A DNA stretch of 36,094 bases from Gammaproteobacteria bacterium (GTDB taxonomy: Bacteria > Pseudomonadota > Gammaproteobacteria > Steroidobacterales > Steroidobacteraceae): the NCBI GenBank assembly GCA_029865465.1, contig JAOUGW010000007.1, forward strand, positions 1-36,094. Direction: 5' to 3'. Below the pieces are notes generated by a model. It saw only the letters and a list, made by a program, of their open reading frames with translations. It ran no database searches and was not told where the DNA came from. Shown here one piece after another: positions 1-8,576 of the stretch; within the stretch, counting starts at the first letter, position 1, and each line of letters starts with the position of its first letter. Both the position numbers and the translations under genes were made by a program.

Positions 1-1
1 G

Positions 2-496
2 CCGGGACATTTCCTGCACTTCCTGCACGTGAACCGCAATCCGTCGAAGGTGGCGCAGCTGTTCCAGAGCTACGCTTACACCGAAGGCTGGGCGCACTAC
101 ACCGAGGAAATGATGAAGGACGAGGGCCTGCGTGCCGGCAGCGCCGAATGGCAGATCGGCCAGCTGCTGTCGGCGCTGCGCCGCAACGCGCGCTATCTCT
201 CGGCCATCGGGTTGCACACGCAGGGCATGACGGTGGCGCAATCCGAGAAGCTCTTCCGTGAGGGTGCGCTCGCGGACCCGGGCAACGCGCGGCAGCAGGC
301 GCTGCGCGGCACCTACGATCCGGCGTACCTCAACTACACGCTCGGCAAGTTGATGCTCCTGCAGTTGCGCACCGACTGGATGGCGGCGCATCCACAGGCG
401 TCACTGCGCGCATTCCACGACGCGTTCCTGTCGTACAGCGGGCCGGTGCCGCTGGTTCGCAGGCTGATGCTGGGCAACGACTCTCCGCCGCTCTAG
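2..496 (+). CDS. DUF885-like protein, C-terminal part (5' end outside window)
   Basis: Frame 2 is open from the window edge (PGHFLHFLHVNRNPSKVAQLFQSYAYTEGWAHYTEEMM...); PGH...EGWAHYTEE resembles the DUF885 C-terminal motif. Confidence 0.75.
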   Translation, partial: PGHFLHFLHVNRNPSKVAQLFQSYAYTEGWAHYTEEMMKDEGLRAGSAEWQIGQLLSALRRNARYLSAIGLHTQGMTVAQSEKLFREGALADPGNARQQALRGTYDPAYLNYTLGKLMLLQLRTDWMAAHPQASLRAFHDAFLSYSGPVPLVRRLMLGNDSPPL

Positions 497-501
497 CGGC
501 T

Positions 502-522
502 GGGGCTTGGGGGCTGGTGGGG
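502..522 (+). repeat. Short G-tract cluster (GGGGCTTGGGGGCTGGTGGGG), G-quadruplex candidate
   Basis: Read directly; three tracts of 4 or more G plus one GG, starting 5 nt after the DUF885 stop codon. Confidence 0.5.
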
Positions 523-538
523 CGCGCGCGGCGGCACG

Positions 539-1120
539 CTATACGTTCGGGTCGTGGTGCCCGCTCCTGATCTCGACAGGCATGCGTGAGATGCATTCGA
601 ATCGCTGCTGCTGGCGCCGGATCGGCCACCAGTCGTAAAGGAATATCTCGACCGGTCGCCAGAGCGCCACCCAGCCGATGAGCAGCAGGCCCTCGGCCAG
701 CACGCCAGTGCTGCCGATCGCGGCGAGCCAACGTCGCGTGGTCAGGCACGCGAACATGAATGCGAGCCCGATCAGCAGGCTTGCCACGCCGCGCCCCAGC
801 AGCCGACGCAGTTCGACCCGGGACTGGCGCGCGCGATATTCGAAATAGTGTGCGAAGGCCTCCGGAAGGGCTCCAGCACCCGCGGACTCGCGCTCCACCG
901 CGGGCAGGTACACGACCAGCTTGCACGGCTTGCGCGGACCGATTTCACGCACCGCATCGTCGATGTAGGTCTCGGCCGCCGGATCGATATCCTTCTCGTG
1001 AAACGGCGCCGGATCGAGGTGATGGAACAATTGCCGCAGTTCGCGCAGCCGGATCTCGATGAGCCAGGTGTCGCCGTCGCGGCGATAGTCCGATGACTGC
1101 GATGATCTCCTGCGTGTCAC
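539..1120 (-). CDS. Hypothetical protein with two predicted TM segments
   Basis: 193 aa from GTG (MTRRRSSQSSDYRRDGDTWLIEIRLREL...); the 669-aa ORF in the track is an upstream over-extension through other genes. Confidence 0.6.
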   Translation of the reverse strand: MTRRRSSQSSDYRRDGDTWLIEIRLRELRQLFHHLDPAPFHEKDIDPAAETYIDDAVREIGPRKPCKLVVYLPAVERESAGAGALPEAFAHYFEYRARQSRVELRRLLGRGVASLLIGLAFMFACLTTRRWLAAIGSTGVLAEGLLLIGWVALWRPVEIFLYDWWPIRRQQQRFECISRMPVEIRSGHHDPNV

Positions 1121-1195
1121 GGGGAGAGTATAAAGGTCATCGCCTGTGCAGCCTGATGATCGTCCTGCCGTAAGCCTCTCGCCCCGGGGTACGTC

Positions 1196-1876
1196 GTGAT
1201 CCGTCGCCTGGCAATGGATGGAATTCAGCGGAGTGTGCTCCGGGTCGGCTGCGCGGCCCTGCTCGGCGGCTGCGCGGTGAATGTAGCGCAGCCGCCTGCT
1301 ACCTGGGACGGACTCGACTATCGACCGGGCCAGGAGAGCGGTGCGTTGTACGTGCGTCCCGGAGCGCAATCCATGGCCTATCGCACGGTCATGGTCGATC
1401 CGCTGGCGGTCGCGATCCCCGAGCACTGGTACCCGGTCGGCGGCACGAGCGAACACCTCGGAACGGGGCCCCGAAAACTCTCGAGCAGTGAGCTGCAGCA
1501 CATCAAGGACACTCTGGCGGGGAGGTTCCGCTACCTGTTCGTGGCGGAACTGACCGACGGCGGTTACCGCGTCGTGGAGCGGCCGGGCGACGACACCGTC
1601 CGCGTGAGCCCGGGCCTCGCCGATGTCTACATGAACACGCCGGAGCGCAGCCTGACCGCCCGGCGGCGCGCCGACAGCATGACGCTGGTGATGGACGTGC
1701 GCGACGCGACGACCGGGGAACTGCTGGCGCGGCTTGTCGACAGGCAGAAAGGGGTGATGGGTGCCCTGCAGTTCCCGAACACGGTCGCCAACTCGGTCGA
1801 CTTTCGCCGTGCCGTCGAGGCGTGGGCGCAGAGGTTGCGAGCGGGCCTCGACGAGATGAGCAAGCAGTCGCCTTAG
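1196..1876 (+). CDS. DUF3313-like lipoprotein
   Basis: 226 aa, lipobox-like LLGGC near the N-terminus; overall pattern resembles DUF3313. ATG at 1214 is an alternative start. Confidence 0.65.
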   Translation: MIRRLAMDGIQRSVLRVGCAALLGGCAVNVAQPPATWDGLDYRPGQESGALYVRPGAQSMAYRTVMVDPLAVAIPEHWYPVGGTSEHLGTGPRKLSSSELQHIKDTLAGRFRYLFVAELTDGGYRVVERPGDDTVRVSPGLADVYMNTPERSLTARRRADSMTLVMDVRDATTGELLARLVDRQKGVMGALQFPNTVANSVDFRRAVEAWAQRLRAGLDEMSKQSP

Positions 1877-3021
1877 CTGCGCGGAATCCACCGCGCGACG
1901 ATCCAACCCGCAAGGCACGCGATCAGCAGGTCGACCCAGCCGTAGGCGGGCGCCGGCGCGCCGAGCTGCAGCATCGTGAGCAGCAGCACGAACAGCACCG
2001 TCATCCCGGCCGCCACGTACGGTGCGATGCCCGCGCCGGTGAGCAACCAGCCCAGCGAGAGATAGCTGAACGACTTGTTCGCGAGCAGCGGAGGCGGCGG
2101 CACGTTGCGCAGCAGCATCTCGCGCAGTTCGGGCATGCCCGCCGCAGACGCCGCCGAGCCGTCGAACAGCATGCGCACCGTGCCCCAGGCGAGCCAGATG
2201 CCGAGCAGCACCGCGACGATCGTCGAGCGCATGCCGTCCTCGAGCCGGCTGTAGGGCACCAGCAACGGCAGCAGCAGCGCAATGGCCGCGATCTCGGCCA
2301 CCTCGAGCGTGCTTCCCGCCACGAACGTCCGGCCCACCAGCACCGTGGCGATCACGATCAGCAGCACGTCCATCGCGCGCTGTCGACGCACGAGAGTGAA
2401 GATGACCTGCGTGACGACGAGCCAGCCGACGAAGAAGCCGGCGAGCGACATCCAGTCGACGTGCGGCGTGAGCAGCGGCCGCACGGCACGCTTCAACTGG
2501 CGCAGGCCAGGATCCGGCAGCAGCGGCCAGAGCCTCTCGATCAGCCACAGCACGAGGATCGACATTGCGACGAACGCCGAGCGGCCGCGGGAGATACCCT
2601 GCGGTGAAACGCGGCTGCCGAGCGCATGGAAGACCGTGCCGAGGATGGCACCGAGCAGGGAGCCGGTTGCGTTCAGCGACAGGTCGCGCAGGCTGGGCAC
2701 GCGGATCGCAACCGAGGCCTGCAGCAGCTCGAGTCCGAGCGACAGCGTCGCGCCGAGCAACGTGCCTGCGACGATCCCGGTGAAGCGGCCCCAGCGCGGC
2801 TCGATCAGCAGCGCAACACAGAAGCCGAACGGAACGTACAGCAGCACGTTGTTGAACATGTCGCCGCGGCCGGCGCGCGCCCAGCTGAGCGAGCGCAGTG
2901 CGTCGACCAGCGCCGGGCCGTCGGGGATGAAACGGAACGGGTACAGCGAGACGTAGACGATCAGGCCGGTGACCACGGTCAGCAGCAGGGGCGCGGCGAA
3001 ATGCTTGGATCTGCCGGCCAT
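1873..3021 (-). CDS. VanZ-like family membrane protein
   Basis: 382 aa, multi-TM; N-terminal YVSLYPFRF...DMFNNVLLYVPFGF...LELLQ pattern typical of VanZ-like proteins. Confidence 0.8.
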   Translation of the reverse strand: MAGRSKHFAAPLLLTVVTGLIVYVSLYPFRFIPDGPALVDALRSLSWARAGRGDMFNNVLLYVPFGFCVALLIEPRWGRFTGIVAGTLLGATLSLGLELLQASVAIRVPSLRDLSLNATGSLLGAILGTVFHALGSRVSPQGISRGRSAFVAMSILVLWLIERLWPLLPDPGLRQLKRAVRPLLTPHVDWMSLAGFFVGWLVVTQVIFTLVRRQRAMDVLLIVIATVLVGRTFVAGSTLEVAEIAAIALLLPLLVPYSRLEDGMRSTIVAVLLGIWLAWGTVRMLFDGSAASAAGMPELREMLLRNVPPPPLLANKSFSYLSLGWLLTGAGIAPYVAAGMTVLFVLLLTMLQLGAPAPAYGWVDLLIACLAGWIVARWIPRS

Positions 3022-3028
3022 CGCGCCG

Positions 3029-3937
3029 TCAGGGACGAATCTGCACGTAGTGATCGAGCAGCAGCGCGGCGAACAGCACCATCAGGTAGTTGATCGAATA
3101 GCGGAACGCCTGCATGTGGAGCTGGTCGGGTGCGTCCGGCCTGCGCATCGCGATCGCGTAGCGCATGAAGATCACACCGAGCACCACGGCGGTGACGAGG
3201 TAGATGAGGCCGCTCATCCCCGTGAGGTACGGCAGCAGCGTCACGAGAACCAGGATGATCGTGTAGAGCAGGATGTGCAGCTGCGTGAATTCGACGCCGT
3301 ACGCGACAGGCAGCATCGGGATGCCGGCCTTGGCGTATTCCTTGCGGCGCGCGATCGCGAGCGCCCAGAAGTGCGGCGGCGTCCACGCGAAGATGATCAG
3401 GAACAGCAGCAGCGAATGCGGATCGGCGGAACCGGTGACCGCCGTCCAGCCGAGCACGGGAGGCGCGGCGCCGGCCGCACCGCCGATGACGATGTTCTGC
3501 GGCGTCACGTGCTTGAGCCACACCGTGTAGAGCACCGCGTAGCCGATCAGCGAGAAGAACGTCAGCACTGCGGTCAGCGGATTCACCAGCCGCCACAGGA
3601 TGACCATCGACGCGACGCCGATGATCGCGGCATAGGTGAGCGCCTGCCGCGTCGTCACGTGACCCGTCGGGATCGGTCGGTTCATCGTGCGGGCCATCTT
3701 CGTGTCGAACTTGCGGTCGACGACGTGGTTGATGGCGGCGGCGCTCGACGCCGCGAGGCCGATGCCGAGTGTGCCGTAGAGCATGGCCTGCCAGGGCGGC
3801 ATGCCCGGCACGGCCAGGAACATGCCCACCACCGCCGTGAACACGATCAGCGCGACGACGCGCGGCTTACCGAGCTCGTAGTAATCCCGCCAGGAAGCGA
3901 CGGCGGACGCGGCGATGTCGGGGTGGGCGGGGGTCAT
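3029..3937 (-). CDS. cyoE: Heme o synthase (protoheme IX farnesyltransferase)
   Basis: UbiA-superfamily motifs [19 protein letters not shown] and YT.WLKH; ATG at 3937 preferred over the upstream TTG. Confidence 0.93.
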   Translation of the reverse strand: MTPAHPDIAASAVASWRDYYELGKPRVVALIVFTAVVGMFLAVPGMPPWQAMLYGTLGIGLAASSAAAINHVVDRKFDTKMARTMNRPIPTGHVTTRQALTYAAIIGVASMVILWRLVNPLTAVLTFFSLIGYAVLYTVWLKHVTPQNIVIGGAAGAAPPVLGWTAVTGSADPHSLLLFLIIFAWTPPHFWALAIARRKEYAKAGIPMLPVAYGVEFTQLHILLYTIILVLVTLLPYLTGMSGLIYLVTAVVLGVIFMRYAIAMRRPDAPDQLHMQAFRYSINYLMVLFAALLLDHYVQIRP

Positions 3938-3939
3938 TG

Positions 3940-3961
3940 GGGGCGGCAATTGTACCGCCCC
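3940..3961. promoter_or_regulatory. Stem-loop immediately upstream of the cyoE start codon
   Basis: GGGGCGG-caattgta-CCGCCCC, 7-bp perfect stem, 2 nt upstream of the cyoE ATG. Confidence 0.4.
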
Positions 3962-4015
3962 GGGCCGCAGACAGCCCGCAGCCGCCGGACAGCGTGCAAA
4001 ACATCGTGCCGCAGG

Positions 4016-5035
4016 TCAGTAGCTGCCCGATCCCCGCGGCGGGAACAGGAATCGCAGCAACGCGACCATCGCGAGCACCAGCAGCGCCGCGATGGCGTTG
4101 TGCGCGGTGGCGAGCGGCAGCGGGAACGTCCTGATCACCATCAGCGGCCCGACCAGCAGCTGCGTCACGAGCGCCGCCGCAAGTGCGAGGCCGGCGGTCC
4201 GGACGCCGAGGGACTGACCGGTCCGCATGGCCTTCCATGCGACGAAACCAAGGACGAGCGCTGTTACGATGGCGCCGATGCGATGCGTGAAGTGGATCGC
4301 GACCCGGGCCGGGTGGTCGAGCACGCCACCCTCGTAGTCGATGCCGAGTCCGCGCCAGAGCACGAACGCATCCCTGAAATCCATGGTTGGCCAGAACGAA
4401 CGCTGGCACGTCGGGAAGTCGGGACAGGCCATGGCCGAGTAATTGGCACTGACCCATCCGCCCAGCAGGATCTGCGCGACGAGCGCGACCATGCCGATCA
4501 CGGCCCAGCGGCGCAGGCTGTCCTCGGACTGCGGCCGTGAACGGCGCGTGGTCTGCAGCGACATCCACCACAGCAGCGCCATCGTCGTCAGGCCGCCAGC
4601 GAGGTGAGCGGAAACGATCGCCGGCTTCAGCAGCAGCGTCACCGTCCACATGCCGAGCAGCCCCTGGAGGACGACGAGCCCGACCACGGCGAGCGGCAGG
4701 CGGACTGGTTGCGTGGAGTCCTGCCGATTGCGCCAGGCCAGCGCGCCGATGACCAGGATGACGAAGCCCAGCGTTGCCGCGAGGTATCGGTGCAGCATCT
4801 CCTTGAGCGCCTTCGCGTACTCGACCGGGCGGTCGGGGTACTCGGCGTTCACGGCGTGCTGGTTTTCGGCAGCTTGCCCGGCCGTGAGGTGGCCGTAGCA
4901 GCCGGGCCAGTCGGGGCACCCGAGGCCGGCATGGCTCAGGCGCACGTAGGCGCCCAGCACGATGACGCAGAACGCGAGGATCGCGCCGAACAGGCAGAGC
5001 TTGCGGAACGTGGTCAGGCGTTTCTTGGTATTCAC
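4016..5035 (-). CDS. ctaA: Heme A synthase (COX15/CtaA)
   Basis: 339 aa, multi-TM, GAYVRLSHAGLGCPDWPGCYG and HRYLA motifs; adjacent to cyoE. Confidence 0.92.
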   Translation of the reverse strand: MNTKKRLTTFRKLCLFGAILAFCVIVLGAYVRLSHAGLGCPDWPGCYGHLTAGQAAENQHAVNAEYPDRPVEYAKALKEMLHRYLAATLGFVILVIGALAWRNRQDSTQPVRLPLAVVGLVVLQGLLGMWTVTLLLKPAIVSAHLAGGLTTMALLWWMSLQTTRRSRPQSEDSLRRWAVIGMVALVAQILLGGWVSANYSAMACPDFPTCQRSFWPTMDFRDAFVLWRGLGIDYEGGVLDHPARVAIHFTHRIGAIVTALVLGFVAWKAMRTGQSLGVRTAGLALAAALVTQLLVGPLMVIRTFPLPLATAHNAIAALLVLAMVALLRFLFPPRGSGSY

Positions 5036-5043
5036 GGGAATCC

Positions 5044-5667
5044 TCAGCCGATGTGCGAGAGCCGCAGCAGCTTCTTCACGTCCGCGAGCAGGGCCTTGTC
5101 CGGGGCTGCGGCAGAATAGCTGAGCACGAGGTTGCCGAGCGGGTCGATCAGGTAGAGCCGGCCCGCGGCCGTGGGGGCGACGCCGTCGAACGCGGGAAAC
5201 GTCGCGAGCAGCGTCTTCGAATCCACGTCGTCGCCCATGATCGCCACCAGCAGGTCGACATGTTCCGTCGCCACGAACTGCGTGTCGACACTCGACCCCG
5301 TCGCGAGGAACACCCGCTGGACGCGGTCCATGTCCTTGTTGAGCGCGATCCAGGACTGGCGCGACAGGTACAACGCCTTGCGGCAGCGCTCGTCACAGGC
5401 TCCGTCACCCAGGTACGCGATCGTCCACTTGCCTTGCAGGAAGTCGGCGGGCGTCCGCGTGCCGTCAGGTTTCGCGAGCGCGACGGCCGGCAACGGCACA
5501 GCCGGGTTGACCAGGTCGCCCTTGTTGGTGCCGCCGGCCGGCCGCCAGCCCGAACCGCCGTAATACAGCCAGAAGGCCACGAGCAGCGGCACAAAGAAGA
5601 GGGACGCCAGGAGGATGAGCTGGCGGCGGCCGCGCCGGCGCCGGGTGTCGTCGACTGGCGCGTTCAT
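5044..5667 (-). CDS. SCO-like / cytochrome oxidase assembly protein
   Basis: 207 aa, N-terminal TM, CDERC (CxxxC) motif in a thioredoxin-like context; ATGA overlap with the SURF1 gene. Confidence 0.7.
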   Translation of the reverse strand: MNAPVDDTRRRRGRRQLILLASLFFVPLLVAFWLYYGGSGWRPAGGTNKGDLVNPAVPLPAVALAKPDGTRTPADFLQGKWTIAYLGDGACDERCRKALYLSRQSWIALNKDMDRVQRVFLATGSSVDTQFVATEHVDLLVAIMGDDVDSKTLLATFPAFDGVAPTAAGRLYLIDPLGNLVLSYSAAAPDKALLADVKKLLRLSHIG

Positions 5668-6440
5668 GGTGAGCCGCAAGTCGAATCCGTGGGCGCCAGC
5701 GGATCGCCCGGGAGGCGGCGCAGGCTGAGGGCAAGGAAGATGATCAGCGCGACGATCGCGAGGGCGAACCACTGGATCGCGTACCCCAGGTGACGCTCGG
5801 GACCGAACTGCATGGCGGGACGCCATACGCGCTCGTACCCGTCGGGCGCCGACGGATCGAGCAGGACGATCCGGGCTTCGACCTTGGCGCCGAGCGCTTG
5901 TTCGAGGTCGTGCTGCCGGGGGAAATTCAGCACGCGTGGCCAGCTCGTGTCGGTGGCGACGCCTGCGTCACCGACGCGTACGCCCGGAGCGGGCAGCGCA
6001 TCGAGGCGACCGGACACGGCGCGGAATCCGGGCGATACGAACACCGGCGGCAGGTCCTGGCGGGTTGCGCCGAGCGGCACCCAGCCGCGATCGATCAGCA
6101 GCAGGCGCTCGCTGCCCTCCCGCTGGAAGGGCGTCAGCACGCGATACCCCGGCCGGCCTGCCTGCGACGGCATGTTGTCGATGAGCACCTGGTGCTCCGG
6201 CCGGTAATGGCCTTCGGCCCGCACGTGCTGGTAACGCGGCAGCTCGTCGACGGTGACGTCGCCGGCGAGGTCGACGCTCGAAAGCGTGCCCCGCTGGAAC
6301 GAATCGATCATCGCCTGCTTTTCGCGCGCGCGTCCCACCTGCCACCAGCCCAGCGCGACGAAGGCTGCGAGCAGGGCCGCGGTCAGCAGCGCCGCCCACG
6401 GGCGCGGGGCGAACTCGCGATTGGCAATCCGCAGGCTCAT
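5664..6440 (-). CDS. SURF1 family cytochrome oxidase assembly protein
   Basis: 258 aa; GWWQVGRAREK, LLIDRGWVP and C-terminal HLGYAIQWFALA motifs. Confidence 0.9.
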   Translation of the reverse strand: MSLRIANREFAPRPWAALLTAALLAAFVALGWWQVGRAREKQAMIDSFQRGTLSSVDLAGDVTVDELPRYQHVRAEGHYRPEHQVLIDNMPSQAGRPGYRVLTPFQREGSERLLLIDRGWVPLGATRQDLPPVFVSPGFRAVSGRLDALPAPGVRVGDAGVATDTSWPRVLNFPRQHDLEQALGAKVEARIVLLDPSAPDGYERVWRPAMQFGPERHLGYAIQWFALAIVALIIFLALSLRRLPGDPLAPTDSTCGSP

Positions 6441-6486
6441 TTATACTTCGTCCTGCCCGCGCGCGACGCATTCAGACCGGCCGGAC

Positions 6487-6693
6487 ATGCTCATCAAGAT
6501 CCTCATCGTCGTCGTCCTCGCCGCCATCATCCTGAGCCTGTTTTCCGGGCTCTTCCACCTGGTGAAGGAAACGGGCGAATCGAAGCGCATGGTCAACGCG
6601 CTGACCGTGCGCATCGCGTTGTCCGTCGCGCTGTTCATCCTGCTGTTCATCGCCTGGTACGCGGGGTTGATCACGCCGCACCACGTCAGATAG
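6487..6693 (+). CDS. DUF2909-like twin-TM protein
   Basis: 68 aa, two TM segments; lies between SURF1 and ctaE, opposite in strand to both, an arrangement I recall from Pseudomonas cox loci. Confidence 0.8.
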   Translation: MLIKILIVVVLAAIILSLFSGLFHLVKETGESKRMVNALTVRIALSVALFILLFIAWYAGLITPHHVR

Positions 6694-6747
6694 GGGGGGG
6701 GGAAAGGGGAAAGGGGATAGGGGTTAGGGGTTAGGGGTTAGTCGGAA
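6693..6747 (+). repeat. Heptameric G-tract array copy A, ending in GTCGGAA
   Basis: G10-AAA-GGGGAAA-GGGGATA-GGGGTTA-GGGGTTA-GGGGTTA-GTCGGAA read directly. Confidence 0.9.
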
Positions 6748-6804
6748 GGTGGAACCTGAAAGATCTCTCGCAATCGAGGCCGTCACATTCGAGCTTCGCT
6801 AGCA

Positions 6805-6831
6805 AAGAAGGCCGGCATTGCCGGCCTTCTT
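6805..6831. terminator. Probable bidirectional intrinsic terminator
   Basis: Perfect 12-bp stem AAGAAGGCCGGC-att-GCCGGCCTTCTT between convergent DUF2909 and ctaE. Confidence 0.85.
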
Positions 6832-6863
6832 CGTTCGGTTAGGCGGAAAGGCGTCAGTCTGCG

Positions 6864-6900
6864 TTCCGACTAACCCCTAACCCCCAACCCCTATCCCCTT
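6864..6900 (-). repeat. Heptameric G-tract array copy B, inverted relative to A, ending in GTCGGAA
   Basis: Minus strand reads AAGGGGATAGGGGTTGGGGGTTAGGGGTTAGTCGGAA. Confidence 0.9.
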
Positions 6901-6905
6901 CTTCG

Positions 6906-7787
6906 TCAGAGCCAGTAGACGAAGATGAAGAGCCCCAGCCAGACCACGTCGACGAAGTGCCAGTACCAGGCCACCCCCTCGAAGGCGAAGTGCTGCTTGG
7001 GCGTGAAGTGGCCCTTCATGACGCGCAGCCAGATCACGACCAGCATGATGGCGCCGAGCGTCACGTGCAGGCCGTGGAAGCCGGTGAGCATGAAGAACGT
7101 CGAGCCGTAGACGCCGCTGCCGAGCGTCAGGTTCAGCTCGGTGTACGCGTGGTGGTACTCGGTCGCCTGCAGGTAGACGAACGCGAAACCCAGCAGAAAC
7201 GTCGCCGCGAGGAAAGTCTTGAGCACCCCGCGCTTGCCCGCCTGCAGCGCATGGTGGGCGATCGTGATCGTCACGCCCGAGGACAGCAGCAGCGCGGTGT
7301 TGATCGCCGGCAAGCCGAACGCCGGGATCGTCTCGAACGCGCCGCCTACGGCCATCGGGCCATTGGTGGGCCACGCCGGCTCGTAGTCCTTCCACAGGAA
7401 CAGGTTGCTCAGGAACTTGGTGCCCTCGCCGCCGAGCCACGGCACCGACAGGTTGCGCGCGTAGTACAGCGCGCCGAAGAACGCGGCGAAGAACATCACC
7501 TCCGAGAAGATGAACCACATCATCCCCATGCGGAACGAGCGGTCGACGCCGGCGTTGTACAGGCCCGCCTGGTTCTCGCTGATCACCGTGCCGAACCAGC
7601 CGTAGAACATGAACAGCACGGCGGCGAAACCCGCCCAGAAGATGATGGGTCCGATACCCACGCCGTTCAGCAGCGAGGCCGCGCCGAGCATCATGACGAA
7701 CAGCGAGACCGCGCCGATGATGGGCCATTTGCTGCCGTGCGGGATGTAGTACTTCCCCGCGTCGTGCGCGGTGTCTGCGTGGGCCAT
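6906..7787 (-). CDS. ctaE: Cytochrome c oxidase subunit III
   Basis: 293 aa; GFHGLHVTLG and AWYWHFVDVVWLGLF motifs. Confidence 0.95.
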   Translation of the reverse strand: MAHADTAHDAGKYYIPHGSKWPIIGAVSLFVMMLGAASLLNGVGIGPIIFWAGFAAVLFMFYGWFGTVISENQAGLYNAGVDRSFRMGMMWFIFSEVMFFAAFFGALYYARNLSVPWLGGEGTKFLSNLFLWKDYEPAWPTNGPMAVGGAFETIPAFGLPAINTALLLSSGVTITIAHHALQAGKRGVLKTFLAATFLLGFAFVYLQATEYHHAYTELNLTLGSGVYGSTFFMLTGFHGLHVTLGAIMLVVIWLRVMKGHFTPKQHFAFEGVAWYWHFVDVVWLGLFIFVYWL

Positions 7788-7839
7788 GTGGGGTGCCTCT
7801 GTCCTGTGCTGACTGCGAACCGTTAAACCAGGCCGGTCG

Positions 7840-8415
7840 TCACTGCCGCTGCGGAGTGACTGCCGCCGCCAGCCGCTGGGGCTCGGCGTCGGCCACCGTG
7901 TACATCGAATAGGCTAGCGTCATGCGGTCCACGTCCTGCGGCAGGTCCGGGGCCACGATGAAGCGCACCGTGAATTCTCGCTGTTCCGCCGCCTGGAAGG
8001 TTTGCGGCGTGAAGCAGAAGCACTCGGTCTTCTGCAGGTACTTCGCCGTCGTCGACGGGGCGACGCTCGGGATGGCCTGTCCCACCACTGGCACGTCGGC
8101 GCGGCTCCTGATGAGGAACTTCGCCTCGTAGAGCTTGCCCGGCTGCAGCTTCATCTCGCGGGTCCCGGGCGTGAGCTCGAACGCGCTGCCGGGCGGGATC
8201 AGCGACATGAACTCGAGCGTGACCTCGCGGCCCACGCCGGCTGCGGACGCCTGGACCGCGGACGGCGCCGCGTTGACGCGGATACCCGCGGCCTCGCAGA
8301 TGACGTCGTAGAGCGGCACGAGCGCGAAGCCGAACGCGAAGCTGCCCGCCGCCATCACCCAGAGGCTCCGGGTGAGCGAGCGGTTCGCCTTGGCGTGCGG
8401 GATCGTGCTCGTCAT
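7840..8415 (-). CDS. ctaG: Cytochrome c oxidase assembly protein CtaG/Cox11
   Basis: Cox11 motifs [13 protein letters not shown] and [12 protein letters not shown]; start at 8442 is an alternative. Confidence 0.93.
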   Translation of the reverse strand: MTSTIPHAKANRSLTRSLWVMAAGSFAFGFALVPLYDVICEAAGIRVNAAPSAVQASAAGVGREVTLEFMSLIPPGSAFELTPGTREMKLQPGKLYEAKFLIRSRADVPVVGQAIPSVAPSTTAKYLQKTECFCFTPQTFQAAEQREFTVRFIVAPDLPQDVDRMTLAYSMYTVADAEPQRLAAAVTPQRQ

Positions 8416-8428
8416 GCCGCGTGCCGTC

Positions 8429-8557
8429 TCAGGGTTGCGCATTCATCACGCCCGACGCGATGAAGGCGACGTAGATGGCGATCGCGACCACCGCCAGCAC
8501 GATGGCTGTACGGCGGATGCGACGGCGCTGCTCTGCGGCCGGGTCGAACTCGGTCAT
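8429..8557 (-). CDS. Small single-TM protein, possibly a cytochrome oxidase small assembly protein
   Basis: 42 aa [42 protein letters not shown] between ctaD and ctaG. Confidence 0.6.
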   Translation of the reverse strand: MTEFDPAAEQRRRIRRTAIVLAVVAIAIYVAFIASGVMNAQP

Positions 8558-8576
8558 TTCGTTCAACGCCGCGCCC

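Noticed and set aside
1873-1876. Overlapping convergent stops TTAG of the DUF3313 and VanZ genes
   Set aside because: A compact but common arrangement, not informative on its own.
539-2548. 669-aa minus-strand ORF as one protein
   Set aside because: Only its C-terminal 193 aa looks like protein; the upstream part is out-of-frame sequence across the DUF3313 and VanZ genes.
2969-4540. Long ORFs antisense to real genes (e.g. 2969-4540 +, 8475-10391 +, 17504-19162 -, 24387-26450 +, 28581-30317 +, 33628-35871 +)
   Set aside because: Their translations are low-complexity Arg/Asp/His/Gln-rich strings, typical of the opposite strand of high-GC genes; each lies over a clearly recognisable conserved protein.
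5044-5667. SCO-like gene near ctaA as a duplicate of the SCO gene at 32717
   Set aside because: Sequences differ strongly (CDERC versus CVSVC contexts, different TM topology); a similar gene accompanies SURF1-ctaA in Pseudomonas cox loci as I recall, so it is a distinct family rather than a duplication.
6693-6702. G10 homopolymer as a phase-variation switch
   Set aside because: It starts at the last base of the DUF2909 stop codon, so length change cannot alter that protein; sequencing error in the tract is also possible.
6693-6740. GGGGTTA repeats as a telomere or linear chromosome end
   Set aside because: They are internal, short, inverted in pairs and flanked by ordinary bacterial genes on both sides.
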